NCBI RefSeq assembly: GCF_013378075.1
Contig: NZ_CP051131.1
Span: 62,001-126,000 of the forward strand
Direction: 5' to 3'
Origin: Parasphingopyxis algicola
GTDB taxonomy: Bacteria; Pseudomonadota; Alphaproteobacteria; Sphingomonadales; Sphingomonadaceae
DNA length: 64,000 nt
Part shown: piece after piece, positions 52,435-61,629 of the stretch
Numbering within the stretch: the stretch's first letter is position 1
Layout of the letters: each line of letters starts with the position of its first letter
The notes under the pieces: generated by a model
Database searches by the model: none
What the model was told of the DNA's origin: nothing
What the model saw: the letters and a program-made list of their open reading frames with translations, nothing else
Position numbers and translations under genes: made by a program

Positions 52435-53708
52435 AGCGTCCAGCGTTCGCCGGTTCCCAAGTCCCGACCGCGCCAGATACCCTTCAGGTCCGCGATCAGG
52501 CCTTTCTCCTTCACCAGCGACGCGATGTCCGCGTCCGCCATGTCCCGATAGGTCCGATGTGGAACCGCGGCGAAGAGGATGTCGTGCGTTCCCGCCGGAT
52601 CGCCGGTCTCGAGCGTCACGCCATATTCCGCCAGTGCCTCTCCCGGATCGGCCAGCGGATCATGGACATGCACCTCATGGCCGAGAGCGCCGAGCCTTTC
52701 GATGACGTCGATCACCCGCGAATTGCGCAGATCGGGCACATCCTCCTTGAAGGTGAGCCCGAGAACCAAAACGCTTCCAGCCCGTCCGCCCCGCCGCTCG
52801 TGGAGCTGATCGGCGACCCATGCGCCCATCGAGTCGTTGATCTTGCGGCCGGCCAGGATGACCTGCGGATCATGACCCATCTGTTCGGCGCAATGGCTCA
52901 GATAATAGGGGTCGACGCCGATACAGTGGCCGCCGACCAGCCCGGGCTGGAAGGGGAGAAAATTCCATTTCGTGCCGGCCGCCTCCAGCACATCCCAGGT
53001 CGACAGGCCCAGCGGCCCGAAAACCCGTGCGATTTCGTTCATGAAGGCGATGTTGAGATCGCGCTGGGCATTCTCGATCACCTTCGCGGCTTCGGCCGCC
53101 TTGATCGACGCCGCCTTGAAGGCGCCGGCCTCGGTGATCGTGCCGTATATATCCGCCAGCCGATCGGTGACGGCCGCATTTTCGCCGGCAACCACCTTCA
53201 CGATCTTGTCGATGCTATGCTCGCGATCCCCGGGATTGATGCGTTCGGGCGAATAGCCGAGGAAAAAGTCGGCGCCGCGTTTCAGGCTGGACGCTTTTTC
53301 GAGTTCGGGGCCGCAGATATCCTCGGTCACCCCGGGATAGACCGTCGACTCATAGACGATTACCGGTTTTTTGACAGCATCGAGCAGCGGGGCGACGAGC
53401 CGGGTCGCGCCGAGCAGGGCCGAAAGATCGGGCTGTTTCTGCGCATCGACCGGGGTCGGTACGGCAACGATGTAGATATCCGCACCGCCCGCCTCGGCGG
53501 GATCCTCGCACAGCTGCAGCGAGGACGCCGCGAGCGCGGTTTCGTCGACCTCGCCCGTGCGGTCATGCCCGTTGCGCAGTTCGGCGATGCGCCGGGCGCT
53601 GGCATCGATGCCCAGCACCGTGAATCGGCGCGCGAGCGCGATGGCAAGCGGCAAGCCCACATAGCCGAGGCCGATCACGGCGATGCGCATATCCGGCGCG
53701 GCGTTCAT
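52431..53708 (-). CDS. Nucleotide-sugar dehydrogenase (WbpA/TviB type)
   Basis: This 425-residue enzyme oxidises a UDP-N-acetylhexosamine to its uronic acid. Motifs are 'MRIAVIGLGYVGLPLAIALARRF', 'ESTVYPGVTEDICGPELEK', 'SPERINPGDREHSIDKIVKVV', catalytic Cys 'GLVGGHCIGVDPYYLSHCAEQ' and 'LVLGLTFKEDVPDLRNSRV'. It differs from Ugd in its catalytic loop (GGHCIGVDPYY), typical of UDP-GlcNAc or GalNAc dehydrogenases. GGAAGAATGAG precedes ATG 53708. Confidence 0.93.
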   Translation of the reverse strand: MNAAPDMRIAVIGLGYVGLPLAIALARRFTVLGIDASARRIAELRNGHDRTGEVDETALAASSLQLCEDPAEAGGADIYIVAVPTPVDAQKQPDLSALLGATRLVAPLLDAVKKPVIVYESTVYPGVTEDICGPELEKASSLKRGADFFLGYSPERINPGDREHSIDKIVKVVAGENAAVTDRLADIYGTITEAGAFKAASIKAAEAAKVIENAQRDLNIAFMNEIARVFGPLGLSTWDVLEAAGTKWNFLPFQPGLVGGHCIGVDPYYLSHCAEQMGHDPQVILAGRKINDSMGAWVADQLHERRGGRAGSVLVLGLTFKEDVPDLRNSRVIDVIERLGALGHEVHVHDPLADPGEALAEYGVTLETGDPAGTHDILFAAVPHRTYRDMADADIASLVKEKGLIADLKGIWRGRDLGTGERWTL

Positions 53709-53830
53709 CTCATTCTTCCGATCATACAATGTCTTGGCCGCCCTATAGCCGCCCGGGGGTGGAAAATGCCATATAAGAAACTTCGCTGATTTCTTCTCTC
53801 GTCGAGACTTCCCAACGCTGGAGACCCAAG

Positions 53831-54385
53831 ATGCGCTCAATCTTCCTCGCACCGACAATCGGATTGCCGTTCGCCCTGATGGCCTGCGCGCCTGTGGCGG
53901 ACGCGCCTGCGCCGGCGCCGCGGCCCGCAGTGGAGGTCGCCGAGGCCGTGCTGCGCGATGCGTCGGCCGCGCCGCGCGGGGAAGCGCTGTTGACCCAGCT
54001 CGATCAGGGGATCCGGCTGGTGCTGCGCGTCGAGAATATGGAGCCGGGTGTCCGGGCCGCGCACGTCCATATGACGGGCCGATGCGACGCGCCGGACTTC
54101 ACCAGCGCGGGCGGGCACTGGAACCCGTTCGGGCGCGAACATGGACGGGACAATCCGCAAGGGCAGCATATGGGCGACATGCCGAACCTGATCGTCGGCC
54201 AGAACGGCACGGGCCTGCTCGAAGTCACGATCACCGGCGGGCGGATCGAGGGCGGCAATGCAGCGCTGCTCGACGAAGACGGCGCCGCCGTCATGATCCA
54301 TGCCGGGCCCGACGATTATCGCAGCGATCCCACCGGCAATGCCGGTCCGCGTATCGCCTGCGGCGTTGTCGAGCCCAGGTCCTGA
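53831..54385 (+). CDS. sodC: Cu/Zn superoxide dismutase lipoprotein
   Basis: This 184-residue protein has a lipobox-like 'ALMACAP' (Cys19). The metal set is complete: H78 and H80 ('AHVHMTGRC'), H96 ('GGHWNP'), H104, H113, D116 ('GQHMGDMPNL') and H157 ('MIHAGPDDYRSDPTGNAGPRIACG'). The C85/C177 disulfide pair is present. It should dismutate superoxide in the periplasm. It diverges from the dehydrogenase gene. Confidence 0.93.
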   Translation: MRSIFLAPTIGLPFALMACAPVADAPAPAPRPAVEVAEAVLRDASAAPRGEALLTQLDQGIRLVLRVENMEPGVRAAHVHMTGRCDAPDFTSAGGHWNPFGREHGRDNPQGQHMGDMPNLIVGQNGTGLLEVTITGGRIEGGNAALLDEDGAAVMIHAGPDDYRSDPTGNAGPRIACGVVEPRS

Positions 54386-54404
54386 GCCTAGACAGGTCCT
54401 AAGC

Positions 54405-56012
54405 CTAGATAGGTTCGCCTGCCGCCCGGGCGCGCTCGACGACCGTGCGCTCGGCCTCCGGTACCGTCCGATAGGCGAGGAAGAGCAGTACCGTGCCGAT
54501 CGGCGCGGCGACGAGGATCGACAATATGCCCGCCGACAGATTGTCGCCCAGCGCCGTCGAGACCTGCCCGGCCAGATAGGGGCCCAGCGCCAGCCCGACC
54601 AGCGTCGTCGCGAGGAAGAAAGTCGCCGTCGCGGTGCCGCGCATCCGGGGCAGCACCAGATCCTGCGTTGTCGCCGCGGCAGCGCCGAGCGCGGTGCTGC
54701 CGAGCAGCGAGAGCAGGAAATTGAGGAAGTAGAAGAGCGGGACGCTGTCGGTCGTGAAGGCGATGATCAGCGGAATAATCGGCGACAGTACGCCGAACAG
54801 GATCACGAGAATGCGGCCGGCGGGATTGCGCTCGCGCAGCCAGTCCGAAATCCGGCCGCCGATGATGACGCCGAGAAAGCCGCCGGCCGCGCCGCCGCCG
54901 CCGATCCAGAAGCCGAGCACGCTTTTCGATTCACCCAGGACGCGCTCGGCATAGGGCGCCGCCCAGAAGGCGACGGCATAGGCGGCGAAGGCGACCATGC
55001 CATAGCCAAGGATCGTGTAGAGAAAGGCGGGCGAACCCCAGATCAGCCGGAAGGTCGGAAGATCGCGGTGACGCAGCGAATGCGCCCAGGAGAAGATCGC
55101 ATAATAGCCGATGGCGATCGCGACCCATTGCTGCACATTGCCGGTCAGCTGAATCAGCCCAACAGCGGCCGCTATGATCGCGATTGCCGCGGTAACGTTG
55201 ACGGCCAGCGCTTTTTGCCCGCGCTGCGCTGCGGAGACCAATGTGAAGGGCGGGACGACTGCGAACAGTTCCTGAAAAAAGCCGCGGAACGGCCGATCGG
55301 GCAGCTTGGTTTCAATACCGTCCGCCTGGCCGCGAACCGGCTCACGCAGCGTGTAGACCCAGATCGCAAGCAGCAGGCCGGGGATACCCACCGCGAGGAA
55401 GGCCGCCTGCCAGCCGACAAGGCCGAGCGGCCCGCCGCCGGGATAGGCGCCGTTCCAGCGCTCGACGATCAATCCGCCGATCAACAGCGATATGCCGCCG
55501 CCGATGTACAGACCCGAGGAATAGATGGCGAGAGCGGTGCCCCGCATCTTCTTGGGAAACCAGTCCGACAACAGCGAATAGGCGCTCGGGCTCGCGGTCG
55601 CCTCGCCGATGCCGACGCCGATCCGCGCTGCGCTGAGCGCCAGCCCGCTTTTCGCAAAACCCGAAACCGCCGTCATCAGCGACCAGAGCGACAGACCGAT
55701 CGTCAGCAGTTTCGTGCGGTTCCAGCTGTCCGCCAGCCGGCCGAGCGGGATGCCGAACAGCGCATAGAAGACGCCGAACGCCGTGCCGTAGAGAAAACCG
55801 AGATCGGCATCGGACAGGCCGAGATCGGCCTTGATGTCGTTGGCGAGGATGCTCAGGATATTCCGGTCGATGAAATTGAGCATGTAGACGATGACGAGAA
55901 CGCTCAGGACATACCAGCTATAGCCGGTGGCCTTATGCTCTTCGGCGGCAGACTCTTTCGTTGGCTGCGCGTCCGCTGTTGCGCCGCCGCGCCCGTCAAC
56001 CGTATCTGTCAT
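54405..56012 (-). CDS. MFS transporter (spinster-like)
   Basis: This 535-residue protein has 12 helices. It contains the spinster-type start 'YSWYVLSVLVIVYMLNFIDRNILSILANDIKADLGLSDADLGFLYGTAFGVFYALFGIPLGRLADSWNR' and the loop 2-3 motif 'GRLADSWNRTKLL'. The central loop is long ('REPVRGQADGIETKLPDRPFRGFFQELF'). The substrate is unknown; sphingolipid or glycerol-phosphate-like organic anions are suggested for some relatives. It converges with sodC. Confidence 0.9.
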   Translation of the reverse strand: MTDTVDGRGGATADAQPTKESAAEEHKATGYSWYVLSVLVIVYMLNFIDRNILSILANDIKADLGLSDADLGFLYGTAFGVFYALFGIPLGRLADSWNRTKLLTIGLSLWSLMTAVSGFAKSGLALSAARIGVGIGEATASPSAYSLLSDWFPKKMRGTALAIYSSGLYIGGGISLLIGGLIVERWNGAYPGGGPLGLVGWQAAFLAVGIPGLLLAIWVYTLREPVRGQADGIETKLPDRPFRGFFQELFAVVPPFTLVSAAQRGQKALAVNVTAAIAIIAAAVGLIQLTGNVQQWVAIAIGYYAIFSWAHSLRHRDLPTFRLIWGSPAFLYTILGYGMVAFAAYAVAFWAAPYAERVLGESKSVLGFWIGGGGAAGGFLGVIIGGRISDWLRERNPAGRILVILFGVLSPIIPLIIAFTTDSVPLFYFLNFLLSLLGSTALGAAAATTQDLVLPRMRGTATATFFLATTLVGLALGPYLAGQVSTALGDNLSAGILSILVAAPIGTVLLFLAYRTVPEAERTVVERARAAGEPI

Positions 56013-56095
56013 GAAGCAATCCCACTCTCAGGCTTTTCTTTTTGGTGTAACAGCGTGAGCGACATTGGCAAAAACTTTATGAGGATTGTGCGGTG

Positions 56096-56560
56096 ATGAC
56101 CCATTCCGTCCTGTTCGTCTGTCTCGGCAATATCTGTCGGTCGCCGATGGCCGAGGGCGCGATGCGGGCTGTTGGCGGGCGGCGCGGGATGGATATTCTC
56201 GTCGATTCCGCGGGGACGGGAAGCTGGCATGTCGGCAATCCGCCCGACGCCCGGGCGCAGGCGGCCGCGCTCGCCAACGGCGTCGATATCTCGGCACAGC
56301 GGGCTCGGCAGATCGCGGTGCCGGATTTCGACCGCTTCGCCCATATCGTCGCGATGGACTGCTCAGTACTGGCGGATCTCGACGCGATCCGGCCGGCAGC
56401 GACGCCGGGCCGGCTGTCGCTCTTCCTCGATCATGTGACGGGCCGGGAGGGGCAGGATGTCGCCGACCCCTATTATGGCGATGAGGACGGCTTTGCGACG
56501 GCCTGGGCCGATGTGACAGCTGGCGCGGAGGCCCTGATGGAGCTGCTCCGCCGCGGATAG
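56096..56560 (+). CDS. Low-molecular-weight protein-tyrosine phosphatase
   Basis: This 154-residue protein has the P-loop 'VLFVCLGNICRSPMAEG' with nucleophile Cys and Arg, and the general-acid Asp in 'DPYYGDEDGF'. Family members remove phosphate from tyrosine kinases and often control polysaccharide export, but no BY-kinase gene is visible in the window. GTG 56093 is an alternative start. It converges with thpR. Confidence 0.93.
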   Translation: MTHSVLFVCLGNICRSPMAEGAMRAVGGRRGMDILVDSAGTGSWHVGNPPDARAQAAALANGVDISAQRARQIAVPDFDRFAHIVAMDCSVLADLDAIRPAATPGRLSLFLDHVTGREGQDVADPYYGDEDGFATAWADVTAGAEALMELLRRG

Positions 56561-56563
56561 CGG

Positions 56564-57097
56564 TCAGCGCAGCGGATAGCGCGCAATGCTGTCGTAACGC
56601 GCGCCTTCACGCCCGAGAAAGCTCTCGAACAGTTCGAAATGGGTGACTGGGAAGGGAGCGCTCGTCAAACCCGCATTGCGCGCCATGAAACTGGCGACCG
56701 GTCCGCTGCTGCTGTTCGGCCGGGCGATCGTGATGTGCGGCAGGAATGCCCGGTGATCGGGTTCCAGGCCGAGCGGCCGAAGCGCGCTTTCGATCTTGTC
56801 GTGCAGCCGCTTGGGTGGGTCGGAGGGGCGGATTCCGGCCCAGATTGTCCCGGGCCTGCCGTTTTTCTCGAACGACCCGACGCCGTCGAGCGCGATTTCG
56901 AAGGCCGGCGCGCCAACATGGCCGAGCGCGGTTGCGATATCCTCGGCCAGAGGACGCTCGACCTCGCCGATGAACCGCAATGTCAGGTGCAATTGGCCGT
57001 CGTCCTGCCACCGCGCGGCCGCGATGCCGTGCATCAGCTCCAACAGCTGCTCCCGAATGGCGCGGGGCGGTCGAATGGCGACGAAAAGCCTGTGCAT
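56564..57097 (-). CDS. thpR: RNA 2',3'-cyclic phosphodiesterase
   Basis: This 177-residue 2H-family enzyme has both HxT/S motifs: 'DGQLHLTLRFIGEV' and 'AFLPHITIARP'. The N-terminus 'MHRLFVAIRPP' and the C-terminus 'FELFESFLGREGARYDSIARYPL' are typical of ThpR/LigT. It opens 2',3'-cyclic phosphates on RNA. It converges with the phosphatase gene. Confidence 0.92.
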   Translation of the reverse strand: MHRLFVAIRPPRAIREQLLELMHGIAAARWQDDGQLHLTLRFIGEVERPLAEDIATALGHVGAPAFEIALDGVGSFEKNGRPGTIWAGIRPSDPPKRLHDKIESALRPLGLEPDHRAFLPHITIARPNSSSGPVASFMARNAGLTSAPFPVTHFELFESFLGREGARYDSIARYPLR

Positions 57098-57222
57098 CTA
57101 TGCCTTTGATAGACATTTTCTATTCAGATGTTAGGGCCGATTTGCCTTGAAAAAGCGCCGCCGATACCCGATATTGTCGGGAAATCGGCGGTTTCTGCCG
57201 TTTTAAGAGGAGATGTGTTCAC

Positions 57223-57975
57223 ATGGCCAATTGGTCTGACCAGAATACCGGCCTGCAGGGCCAAGCCCGCGCCAGGACCGATACCGGGGCGCGGGATGTC
57301 GCATTCGACGCCGGTCTCCGTTCGTACATGCTCAAAGTCTATAACTATATGGCTTCGGGCATCCTTCTTACCGGCATCGTGGCGATGCTGTTCGCGCAGG
57401 GCGGCGCCGAATCGCCGGCCGCGACGATCATTCTCGCGGGCGGTCCGCTGGCCTGGATCATCATGCTGTCGCCGCTCGCCTTCGTGCTGGTGATGAGCTT
57501 CGGTCTCAATCGCCTGTCGACCGGCGCGCTCCAGGCCTGTTTCTGGGCGTTCGCAGTCGTGATGGGCCTGTCGCTGTCGACGATCTTCCTGCGTTACACC
57601 GGGATTTCGATCGCGCAGACCTTCTTCGCGACTTCAGCGGCTTTCGTCAGTCTCAGCCTCTGGGGCTATACGACGAAAAAGGATCTCTCCGGATGGGGCA
57701 CCTTCCTGTTGATGGGCCTGATCGGCCTGATCGTTGCGATGGTGATCAATATCTTCCTGCAGTCGACGGCGATGCATTTCGTCATCAGCGGGATCGGCGT
57801 GCTGATCTTCGCTGGCCTCACCGCCTATGACACGCAGAAGATCAAGTCGATGTACGCCTATGTCGCGGGCACGGACATGATGGGCAAGACGGTCATCATG
57901 GGCGCGCTCAACCTGTATCTCGACTTCATCAACATGTTCCTGTTCCTGCTGCAGTTCATGGGCGGCCGCGAATAG
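57223..57975 (+). CDS. Bax inhibitor-1/YccA-family membrane protein
   Basis: This 250-residue protein has seven helices and the UPF0005 signature: 'FDAGLRSYMLKVYNYMASGILLTGIVAML', 'SLWGYTTKKDLSGWGTFLLMGLIGLIVAMVINIF', 'LIFAGLTAYDTQKIKSMYA' and the ending 'GALNLYLDFINMFLFLLQFMGGRE'. Relatives act as pH-sensitive calcium channels or protease regulators (FtsH). An AAGAGGAG site lies upstream, and a terminator follows. Confidence 0.95.
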   Translation: MANWSDQNTGLQGQARARTDTGARDVAFDAGLRSYMLKVYNYMASGILLTGIVAMLFAQGGAESPAATIILAGGPLAWIIMLSPLAFVLVMSFGLNRLSTGALQACFWAFAVVMGLSLSTIFLRYTGISIAQTFFATSAAFVSLSLWGYTTKKDLSGWGTFLLMGLIGLIVAMVINIFLQSTAMHFVISGIGVLIFAGLTAYDTQKIKSMYAYVAGTDMMGKTVIMGALNLYLDFINMFLFLLQFMGGRE

Positions 57976-58002
57976 AAACACCGCGATTTGCGAGAGCAAA
58001 AG

Positions 58003-58034
58003 AGGCCCGGCGGGGAAACCTGCCGGGCCTTTTT
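58003..58034 (+). terminator. Rho-independent terminator of the BI-1 gene
   Basis: AGGCCCGGC (58003-58011) pairs with GCCGGGCCT (58022-58030), followed by TTTT. The loop is ten bases. It lies 27 bases after the stop and may also serve the convergent GST gene. Confidence 0.9.
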
Positions 58035-58056
58035 CGTGGGCGAGCGCCAGCTCGCG

Positions 58057-58701
58057 CTAGGCGGCGGGTTCGGGTTTGGCCTGCGCCTGCTGTTCGGCGA
58101 TCAGCGCGTTGTCGATCTTCTTGGCGCGCTTATATGCGTCGCGCGCGCGTAGCCGTTCGACATAGGCTTCAAAGGTATCGCGTTTCGGTATCGTCCCGAA
58201 TTCGACGCCCCAATCGACCTGGCTGCCGAGATAGACATCGGCCATGGTGAAACGATCGCCGCAGACGTAATCGCGACCGGTCAACGCGCCTTCCAACACG
58301 TCGATAGTGCGTTCGTAATTGCCATAGCCGACCATTCGTTCCTGTTCCTCCGTCGGGTCCCAGCCGATCGAGTGCATCATCACGCCATTCTCCAACGGCC
58401 CGGCCGCGAAGAACATCCAGCGATAATAATCGGCGCGCTCGTCCTCGGTTGGCGCCAGGCCGGCCTCGGGAAAGGCATCGGCGAGATAGGCACATACCGC
58501 GGCGGCCTCGGTGACGACCTTGTCGCCATGTTTGATCGCGGGAACCTTCCCCATCGGATTGATCGCGAGATACTCCTCGCCCTTCATCGTCGTTCCATAG
58601 TCGAGCAGCACCTGCTCGTACTCGGCGCCGGTTTCCTCGAGCGCCCAGCGCGCAATCTGTCCGCGCGACATGGGGTTGGTGTAGAATGTCAGGCTGGTCA
58701 T
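58057..58701 (-). CDS. Glutathione S-transferase family protein
   Basis: This 214-residue protein has the thioredoxin-like N-domain ('LTFYTNPMSRGQIARWALEETGAEYEQVLLDYG', 'NPMGKVPAIKHGDKVVTEAAAVCAYLADAF') and a helical C-domain ('YVCGDRFTMADVYLGSQVDWG'). The Ser in 'NPMSRG' is the likely catalytic residue. The Ala-rich tail is short. ATG 58701 begins at the family N-terminus 'MTSLTFYTN'. The upstream frame extension is not used. Confidence 0.92.
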   Translation of the reverse strand: MTSLTFYTNPMSRGQIARWALEETGAEYEQVLLDYGTTMKGEEYLAINPMGKVPAIKHGDKVVTEAAAVCAYLADAFPEAGLAPTEDERADYYRWMFFAAGPLENGVMMHSIGWDPTEEQERMVGYGNYERTIDVLEGALTGRDYVCGDRFTMADVYLGSQVDWGVEFGTIPKRDTFEAYVERLRARDAYKRAKKIDNALIAEQQAQAKPEPAA

Positions 58702-58781
58702 CGTCCGTCTCCCGGTGAGCGTCACGGCTGGTGAAGGCAGTATAGCGCACCGGGTGCGACACAGGAATGACGACAGGCCGG

Positions 58782-60998
58782 CTAGCGGTTGGCCGGTTCC
58801 TCTTCCTCGGTCACGCGTTCGATCGTCTCGCCGATCCGTTCGAGCTCGTCGAGCCGGCGGCGCGTTTCCTCGCTCGGCTCGACGTCGATCCGGTCCCCGT
58901 TGATCGTGATGCGGGCCCCGCCGATTTGCGTATCGATTGCGATACGGCCGTCCGGGTCGACGCGGATATCGGGGTTTTCGGGTTCGGCCGTTTCGGGCGG
59001 CGGCGCGCGCCTCGGGCGCGGTCGCGGGGCGGCATCGGGGATTGCGCCGCTTATGAACGTCCGCCATATCCGCGCGGGCGCCCCGCCGCCGCTTGCATTG
59101 CCCAGCGGGCTGTTGTCATCATTGCCGATCCACACGCCGACCACGAGATCGCCGGCAAAGCCGACGAACAGGGCGTCGCGGCTGTCCTGCGTCGTCCCGG
59201 TCTTGCCGAAGGCCGGAATCGCCAGCCGGGCCGCCGTCCCCGTTCCCTCGTCGATCGCCGTTTCGAGCATGTCGAGCAGCTGGGCGCGATGGCGTCCCGC
59301 AAGGACGGGCCGGCGATCGAGCAGCCATTCCAAAAAGCCGCGCCGCGGCCGCTCGATACCATGCGGCTCGACCGGTTCTTCGCCATTGGCCACCGCCGCA
59401 TAGGCCGAGACGAGCTCGATCAGCGTCATCTCGCCGCTGCCCAGCGCCACGCTGGCATTGGCGGGAAACTCACGCTCGATCCCCAGCGTGCGCGCGGCCT
59501 CCGCAATCGCCTCGCTGCCGAGCTGCTGGTAGAGCCGCACGGCGACCACATTGCTCGAATGCGCAAACGCTTCGCGCAGCGTGATCTCTCCGCGATACCG
59601 GCCGCCGGGATTTTCCGGCCGGTATTCGCCGGTTTCGATCGGGCTGTCGTTGACCATGGTCTCGGGCGTCATGCCGCTCTGCAGCGCCGCCAGATAGACG
59701 ATGAGCTTGAACGTCGATCCCGGCTGGCGCGTCGCCTGGGTCGCGCGGTTGAAGGGCGAAGCCGTATAGTCGCGCCCGCCGACCATCGCGACGACCTCGC
59801 CATTTGTGCGCATCGCCACAAGCGCGACCTGCGCGCCGGACGGGGCGCCGTTTCGCGTCGCCCGTTCGGCCAGTGCCTGGAGGTCCCAATCGAGCGTCGT
59901 CTGCGCCTCGATGCTTTCATAGCCGCTGCCATGGGCCGCCCGGGCCTCCTCGACCACCCATTCGGCAAAATGGCTGCCGCGCGGCATGGGCGGGGGCGGG
60001 CGATGATCGACGATTGCGAGATCGACCGCGTCCGCTTCCTCCTGCGTCAGATATCCGGCATCGATCATCGCGGCGAGCACGACGCGTTCGCGCTGCTGCG
60101 CGCCCTCAAGATTGCGGGTCGGCGCGAGGCGGGAGGGCGCCTTTACCAGCCCGGCCAGCATCGCCGCCTGGGTCAGGGTCAGATTCTCCGGATGGCGATA
60201 GAAATAGTGGAGAGAGGCCGCGCGCAGGCCGTAGACATTGTCCCCGAAATAGACGTTGGACAGATAGCGTTCGAGTATCTCGTCCTTGCTGAGCCAGATT
60301 TCGAGCCAGAGCGCGATCGGCACTTCCTGGATCTTGCGGAACAGCGTCCGGTCGGATTCGAGATAGGTCAGCTTGGCGAGTTGCTGGGTGATCGTGCTGC
60401 CGCCATGCGTCGCGTCGGACGTCAGGTTGGTCCACAAGGCGCGGGCGATGCCGCGCGGATCGATTCCCCAATGATCCTCGAACCGCCGGTCCTCGATCGC
60501 CAGAAAGGCGTGGATGACATGATCGGGAAGCTCGGCGATACGGACCGGGCGATCCATGACCGGCCCCATGCGGGCGATCGGGTTGCCGTTGGACGCGGTC
60601 AGCACGATCGGCGGCGGCACCAGCGGTTCGGCCGTGCGCGAGATCGGTGCGGCGATGATCAGCCAGACGAGGAGCAGGGCGAACAGCCCGAGCGCGATGC
60701 GCGCGGCCCATTTGAGGATCTTCCAGCGGCGTTTGGGACGCGGCGGCGCCGCGCCATCGTCGTCATAGGGTGGTTCCGGCGGATAGTCGGCATAGTCCGG
60801 ATAGCCGGGCTGGCGGGCATATTCGGTATAGCCCGGATAGTCGGGATCGACCGGCCGGAAGGGATCGCGATCGGCCGCGCGGCGCGGATCGCTGCGATAA
60901 TAGGGGTCGAACGCCGGATCGTCCGCATAGGGCCCGATGAGCCGGGAGTGGCGCTCTTCATAGCTTCTGCGCCGGAACGGGTCGTCATAGTCGGCCAT
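58782..60998 (-). CDS. Class A penicillin-binding protein (PBP1A-like transglycosylase/transpeptidase)
   Basis: In this 738-residue protein, the first 85 residues are an acidic Tyr/Pro/Asp-rich cytoplasmic tail, followed by one membrane helix ('IALGLFALLLVWLIIAAPI'). The GT51 domain has 'AIEDRRFEDHWGIDPRGIARALW', 'HGGSTITQQLAKLTYLESDRTLFRKIQE' and 'ILERYLSNVYFG'. The transpeptidase has SxxK in 'QPGSTFKLIVYLAAL', SxN in 'AHSSNVVAV' and KTG in 'AFGKTGTTQDSRDALFVGF'. It polymerises and cross-links peptidoglycan. No Shine-Dalgarno sequence is visible before the start. Confidence 0.95.
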   Translation of the reverse strand: MADYDDPFRRRSYEERHSRLIGPYADDPAFDPYYRSDPRRAADRDPFRPVDPDYPGYTEYARQPGYPDYADYPPEPPYDDDGAAPPRPKRRWKILKWAARIALGLFALLLVWLIIAAPISRTAEPLVPPPIVLTASNGNPIARMGPVMDRPVRIAELPDHVIHAFLAIEDRRFEDHWGIDPRGIARALWTNLTSDATHGGSTITQQLAKLTYLESDRTLFRKIQEVPIALWLEIWLSKDEILERYLSNVYFGDNVYGLRAASLHYFYRHPENLTLTQAAMLAGLVKAPSRLAPTRNLEGAQQRERVVLAAMIDAGYLTQEEADAVDLAIVDHRPPPPMPRGSHFAEWVVEEARAAHGSGYESIEAQTTLDWDLQALAERATRNGAPSGAQVALVAMRTNGEVVAMVGGRDYTASPFNRATQATRQPGSTFKLIVYLAALQSGMTPETMVNDSPIETGEYRPENPGGRYRGEITLREAFAHSSNVVAVRLYQQLGSEAIAEAARTLGIEREFPANASVALGSGEMTLIELVSAYAAVANGEEPVEPHGIERPRRGFLEWLLDRRPVLAGRHRAQLLDMLETAIDEGTGTAARLAIPAFGKTGTTQDSRDALFVGFAGDLVVGVWIGNDDNSPLGNASGGGAPARIWRTFISGAIPDAAPRPRPRRAPPPETAEPENPDIRVDPDGRIAIDTQIGGARITINGDRIDVEPSEETRRRLDELERIGETIERVTEEEEPANR

Positions 60999-61124
60999 AG
61001 TGTATTAGTCATATACTACACAAAAAGGCTATGCGCCAGTCCGTGCTGCCCCAGATCGCGACCCAAGGGAAGTTCTAGCGGCCGATTGTGAAGCTGGGCT
61101 GTATGGTTTTCCGGTCCGGCGGCG

Positions 61125-61607
61125 TTAACCGTCCGCCAAAGCCGCCTCGATCGTCGCGATGTCGAGCTTCCGCATCTCCATCATCGCCTCGAAGGCGCGC
61201 TTGGCCGCCGCCGTGTCGGGTTGCGACATCGCCTCGGTCAGTATTTTGGGCGTGATTTGCCAGCTAATGCCCCATTTGTCCTTGCACCAGCCGCACATGC
61301 TCTCCTCGCCGCCACTGCCGACGATCGCATTCCAGTAGCGGTCCGTCTCCTCCTGGTCGTCGGTCGCGATCTGGAAGGAAAAGGCCTCGCTGTGCGTGAA
61401 CGCCGGCCCGCCATTGATGCCGATGCAGGGGATGCCGAAGACCGTGAACTCGACCACCTGCACATCGCCTTCCTTGGTCGATGGGTTGTCGGCAGGCGCG
61501 CGCCGGATACCGGTGACCTCGCTATCGGGAAAGGTCTCGGCATAGAAGCGGGCGGCCTCCTCGGCATCGCCTTCATACCACAGGCAGATGGTGTTCTTGG
61601 CTGTCAT
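61125..61607 (-). CDS. VOC-superfamily protein (PhnB/3-demethylubiquinone-methyltransferase-like)
   Basis: This 160-residue protein contains 'TICLWYEGDAEEAARFYAETFPDSEVTGI', 'VQVVEFTVFGIPCIGINGGPAFTHSEAFSFQIATDDQEETDRYWNAIV' and 'CGWCKDKWGISWQITP', the pattern of PhnB-like VOC proteins. The fold is of the glyoxalase/bleomycin-resistance type. The substrate is unknown. It is the last gene of a reverse-strand run with another VOC protein, a GST, DUF899 and DUF1428. Confidence 0.9.
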   Translation of the reverse strand: MTAKNTICLWYEGDAEEAARFYAETFPDSEVTGIRRAPADNPSTKEGDVQVVEFTVFGIPCIGINGGPAFTHSEAFSFQIATDDQEETDRYWNAIVGSGGEESMCGWCKDKWGISWQITPKILTEAMSQPDTAAAKRAFEAMMEMRKLDIATIEAALADG

Positions 61608-61629
61608 ACCGGATTCTCTTGGTTGCGGG

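Noticed and set aside
54300-56096. 598-codon forward open frame opposite the MFS transporter
   Set aside because: It mirrors the MFS gene, whose helices and motifs are clear. The forward translation is low-complexity Arg/Glu/Gln sequence without family similarity.
58767-61091. 774-codon forward open frame opposite the penicillin-binding protein
   Set aside because: The reverse-strand protein has all catalytic motifs of a class A PBP; the forward frame is an antisense shadow.
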